Of a stretch of 64,000 bases of DNA, positions 61,428 to 64,000 are shown piece after piece. The number at the start of each line of letters is the position of its first letter. Within the stretch, counting starts at the first letter, position 1. The notes below the pieces were generated by a model. It ran no database searches. It had not been told where the DNA came from and worked only from the letters and a program-made list of their open reading frames with translations. The DNA is from Leishmania infantum JPCM5. Lineage: Eukaryota > Euglenozoa > Kinetoplastea > Trypanosomatida > Trypanosomatidae. Position numbers and translations under genes: made by a program. The DNA lies in NCBI RefSeq assembly GCF_000002875.2, contig NC_009409.2, forward strand, positions 231,043-295,042. Direction: 5' to 3'.

Positions 61428-64000
61428 ATGTCCACTGCCGTCTTCGAACTGTTCAGTAAGCTCGCCGGGGTGGCCAGTGCCGGCCAGCAAGGGACCCCAT
61501 CTGCCCTCGAGATGGCACCACCGCAGATGCTCCTGCCAACAGACGAGGAGTGTGTGCTGTACGGGCAGAAGAAGCCGATTGTGTTCTTCTACGAGCCACG
61601 GGGAGCGCAGCAGCTCGCCAGCGGCGCGGCGGATGGTAACTCCGGACCCGGTGCCGGCGCGGCTCTCACCTCAAGCAGCCGCACAAGTTTATTGCAAGAG
61701 TGGCCAGCAGAGTTGTCTGCAGCGCAGCTGGTGTCCCCGGGGACGACGGTGCATGCACTCCGCGTGACGAACGCCGAAGATGACCTCCACAAGACGCTGT
61801 CTACACAGGAGGTGTGGGCTGACTGGCCGCAGACTATCCGCGGCTGGCAGCTCTGCCCCATGAGTCATCTGTGTGCTATGGTGCGCACCAACGGTGCAGC
61901 TCCGCATTTGTATTTGTTGGCCTCGCGCTACGAACTGGTGGGCACCTCCGCTGTGTACGAGCGATATCTGCTGCTGACGCCGCCGTCGAAAGACAGCGGT
62001 CGTGGCGCAGCATCTAATGTTTTGGCGCGTGCGACGACGGCAGCGGACTCGGCGTCTATCAGTGTCACCGAGTTGCGCACCCTGCGGCGTATCGCCTGCC
62101 TCTGCCGATGTTTCTGCAGTAGCGGTGCGGAGGCGCAGCCACGCACAGCGCGGTCGCGCGGTGTCGGCAGCGATACGCTCGTGCCGCCGCCACCGCTGGC
62201 GGACTACGTTCTCCACTTGGTGCCGACTTCCCTTCAGTACACCTTCTGCTTCGCCGCGACGGCACTGCTGGGCGCGGCAGACGAGGAACGCTGCCAGTCG
62301 TGGGCCATGACAGCGACGGCGTTGAGTCGACTAAAGTTCAGTTCACGTTACCAGTCTTGCTCGACGACCGAGGCAGCCAACACCTCCGGCGCACTCTCCG
62401 ATGGCGGGCACACGACATACTTGGAGTCCGCGACGCAATCGCGTGACCGCAGCACCTCTGCGGTGCGCGTGGTGGAGGGTGGCGGCGGCGGCATGACGAG
62501 CGCCTCTGGCGCTGGCCTCAGTGAGGACCCCCGGTCAGCGCCGTCGACGCCGGCGCGGCCGCTGCTCGCGATGGGCCGCATGGATGGGCAGCGTGGTGGC
62601 TCGCTCTCTGCAGCGCGTCACCACGAAGACATGCACCAAAATGGCGAAAGCATACTGGAGGAGCGCCTTCCGCCATCGCAGCGGTGGCGAGCCATGGCGC
62701 TCCGTCGACTTCTCGACACGTCCTTCTACAATGAGCAGGTGCCCTCCGGGTGGCGGCGCTGGCGCTACGCGTCGAGTGGCATTCTGTGCCGCCCCCTCGT
62801 GGTCGACTCTCTTGACGGCATCGTCCGCTACATCCACGGCAGTCGTCTCGCCTTCTACACGGCAGTCGCATTTCTCGATCGGTTCATCGCCGTCACGGTG
62901 GATCCCCTCGCCAACTTCTTCGCCTACAAACGCCAGCTCCAGCGGGGTCGCTCGCGGCAGGAGATGGACTGCCGAATGCTGGCGATGTACGGCACGAGGC
63001 CCACCAGCCCGCCCATCGCCGCCGAGCTCCCTGCAGAGCAGCTGTACGACAGCGGTCTCGACGGTGGCGTGCAGGCGCGCGAAATCTGCAGCTTTCTGAC
63101 GCAGGTCATCGTGGTGTGCATCATGCTCGGTAGCAAGACGGTCGATCTCTACCCCCCGCGCATTCGCAGCTTGATGGGCTGCGTCGAGGACACGGCCCCC
63201 ATCAGCGAGGAGGACTTCGTGATCCTCGAGTTCCACGTTCTGCTCACGCTTGGCTTTCCTGTTCACCCGGTCACTCTCTTCGAGGCTGTCGGCGCACTGC
63301 TCGCCTTCTCAACCAGTGATGCCCTGTACGGCACTCTCACAGCGTCCCACACGACGCGACGGCTGCTGGAGGAGCACCAAGACCGCGGCCACCTCGTCGA
63401 CGACGTTGACCGGCTCATGCAAGAAGAGGCCGAGGAGGAAGAGGCAGCAGCGGTGGCAGGAAGCGCGCAGCCGCACCCGGCCTTACGCGCCGCCGCGCTG
63501 ACGCCGGCAGACCGGCGCGCCATCAATGACTGGCTGCGGTTGCGCCTCTTTACGTGTTTCATCTGCGACGAGGTCATTCGCGCCAACGCTGGTGGCTCTG
63601 CCGCATCGTCGTCCGCGTCTGCCTCGTCAGCTAGCGACAGCACCCCGCGCCACGGCGGCGGCGTCAACAGCAGGATGGCCGCCGAAGAAGAAAGCAAGTT
63701 GCCGGACGGAGGCTTCAGCGTTCTCCAGCTCTCGCCCGTGCTCGTGGCCGCCGCGGCGCTCGTGATAGCAGCCGAGCAGCTGCGCATGCCGCTTCCTGCA
63801 CCGATGATGCGCCTTGTGCCAGTCCCTATGCAAGCACTGCTGCGCGAAGCCCCGGTCGACGGCAGCAGCGACGTTGGTCGTAGCAATGGTGGTAGCAGTT
63901 CTGGGCGTGTCATGGCCGCGTTGCACCGAAGAGGCCAGAACACGAGCACGTGTGACGTGGCGATAGAGGAGTCGAACGTGCTGGGACGTGGCGCCGGCGC
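61428..64000 (+). CDS. Cyclin-box protein, N-terminal 857 codons; gene runs off the right edge
   Basis: The frame is open from ATG 61428 (MSTAVFELFSKLAG) to the window end without a stop. The first about 420 residues are not recognised. A cyclin box spans about 440-625. GSRLAFYTAVAFLDRFIA (about 470-487) matches the cyclin helix ending in LDRF. VIVVCIMLGSKTVDLYPP matches the C-x-x-IASKYEE-x-x-PP helix. ISEEDFVILEFHVLLTLGFPVHPVTLFEAV (about 593-622) matches the helix with the ILxxLxF signature. After an acidic stretch (MQEEAEEEEAA), LSPVLVAAAALVIAAE (about 766-781) fits the second cyclin fold. Cyclins activate CDK-family kinases (CRKs in trypanosomatids). The size, well over 850 aa, is unusual. 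The partner kinase is unknown. Confidence 0.9.
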   Translation, partial: MSTAVFELFSKLAGVASAGQQGTPSALEMAPPQMLLPTDEECVLYGQKKPIVFFYEPRGAQQLASGAADGNSGPGAGAALTSSSRTSLLQEWPAELSAAQLVSPGTTVHALRVTNAEDDLHKTLSTQEVWADWPQTIRGWQLCPMSHLCAMVRTNGAAPHLYLLASRYELVGTSAVYERYLLLTPPSKDSGRGAASNVLARATTAADSASISVTELRTLRRIACLCRCFCSSGAEAQPRTARSRGVGSDTLVPPPPLADYVLHLVPTSLQYTFCFAATALLGAADEERCQSWAMTATALSRLKFSSRYQSCSTTEAANTSGALSDGGHTTYLESATQSRDRSTSAVRVVEGGGGGMTSASGAGLSEDPRSAPSTPARPLLAMGRMDGQRGGSLSAARHHEDMHQNGESILEERLPPSQRWRAMALRRLLDTSFYNEQVPSGWRRWRYASSGILCRPLVVDSLDGIVRYIHGSRLAFYTAVAFLDRFIAVTVDPLANFFAYKRQLQRGRSRQEMDCRMLAMYGTRPTSPPIAAELPAEQLYDSGLDGGVQAREICSFLTQVIVVCIMLGSKTVDLYPPRIRSLMGCVEDTAPISEEDFVILEFHVLLTLGFPVHPVTLFEAVGALLAFSTSDALYGTLTASHTTRRLLEEHQDRGHLVDDVDRLMQEEAEEEEAAAVAGSAQPHPALRAAALTPADRRAINDWLRLRLFTCFICDEVIRANAGGSAASSSASASSASDSTPRHGGGVNSRMAAEEESKLPDGGFSVLQLSPVLVAAAALVIAAEQLRMPLPAPMMRLVPVPMQALLREAPVDGSSDVGRSNGGSSSGRVMAALHRRGQNTSTCDVAIEESNVLGRGAG

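Overview
The window is nuclear DNA of a trypanosomatid, most likely a Leishmania. The evidence is intronless genes in two opposed directional gene clusters, GC-rich Ala/Ser/Arg-rich reading frames, long pyrimidine-rich spacers on the sense strand with AG acceptors before start codons, a tandem eIF5A array, and copies of a SIDER-like dispersed repeat. From memory, unchecked, eIF5A beside a PP2C recalls L. major chromosome 25. I cannot fix the species. Two runs of exactly 100 N (6564-6663 and 32485-32584) are assembly gaps.

The left cluster (1 to about 23.5 kb) is transcribed from the minus strand. Reading leftwards from the strand switch it holds a 183-aa and a 279-aa protein of unknown function, a thioredoxin with a short SAP-like tail, a SCAMP-family membrane protein, a 541-aa unknown, a 1058-aa protein that looks like a very divergent chaperonin, and the N-terminal 536 codons of a gene that runs off the left edge. 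Gene-poor stretches of about 6.7 and 5.3 kb separate some of these genes.

A divergent strand-switch region (about 23.5-24.95 kb) separates the clusters and is the expected polycistronic transcription start region.

The right cluster (24.97 kb to the right edge) is on the plus strand: three identical eIF5A genes in an 893-bp tandem repeat, a SNF2/RING ATPase with an N-terminal PARP-type zinc finger, a PP2C phosphatase, a divergent Skp1-like protein, two tandem paralogues with a Cys-rich anchor and a Q/P/Y-rich tail, a large ankyrin-type multi-pass membrane protein, a mitochondrial DNL (Zim17/Hep1) zinc-finger protein, and a long cyclin-box protein cut by the right edge. Spacers of 4-6.5 kb carry only microsatellites and pyrimidine-rich sequence.

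The genes do not form a metabolic operon. As usual in trypanosomatids, neighbours share polycistronic transcription while expression is set by trans-splicing and UTRs. The most notable points are the 298-bp near-identical direct repeats on both sides of the strand switch and eIF5A array, and the cryptic chaperonin-like, Skp1-like and PARP-finger/SNF2 proteins.
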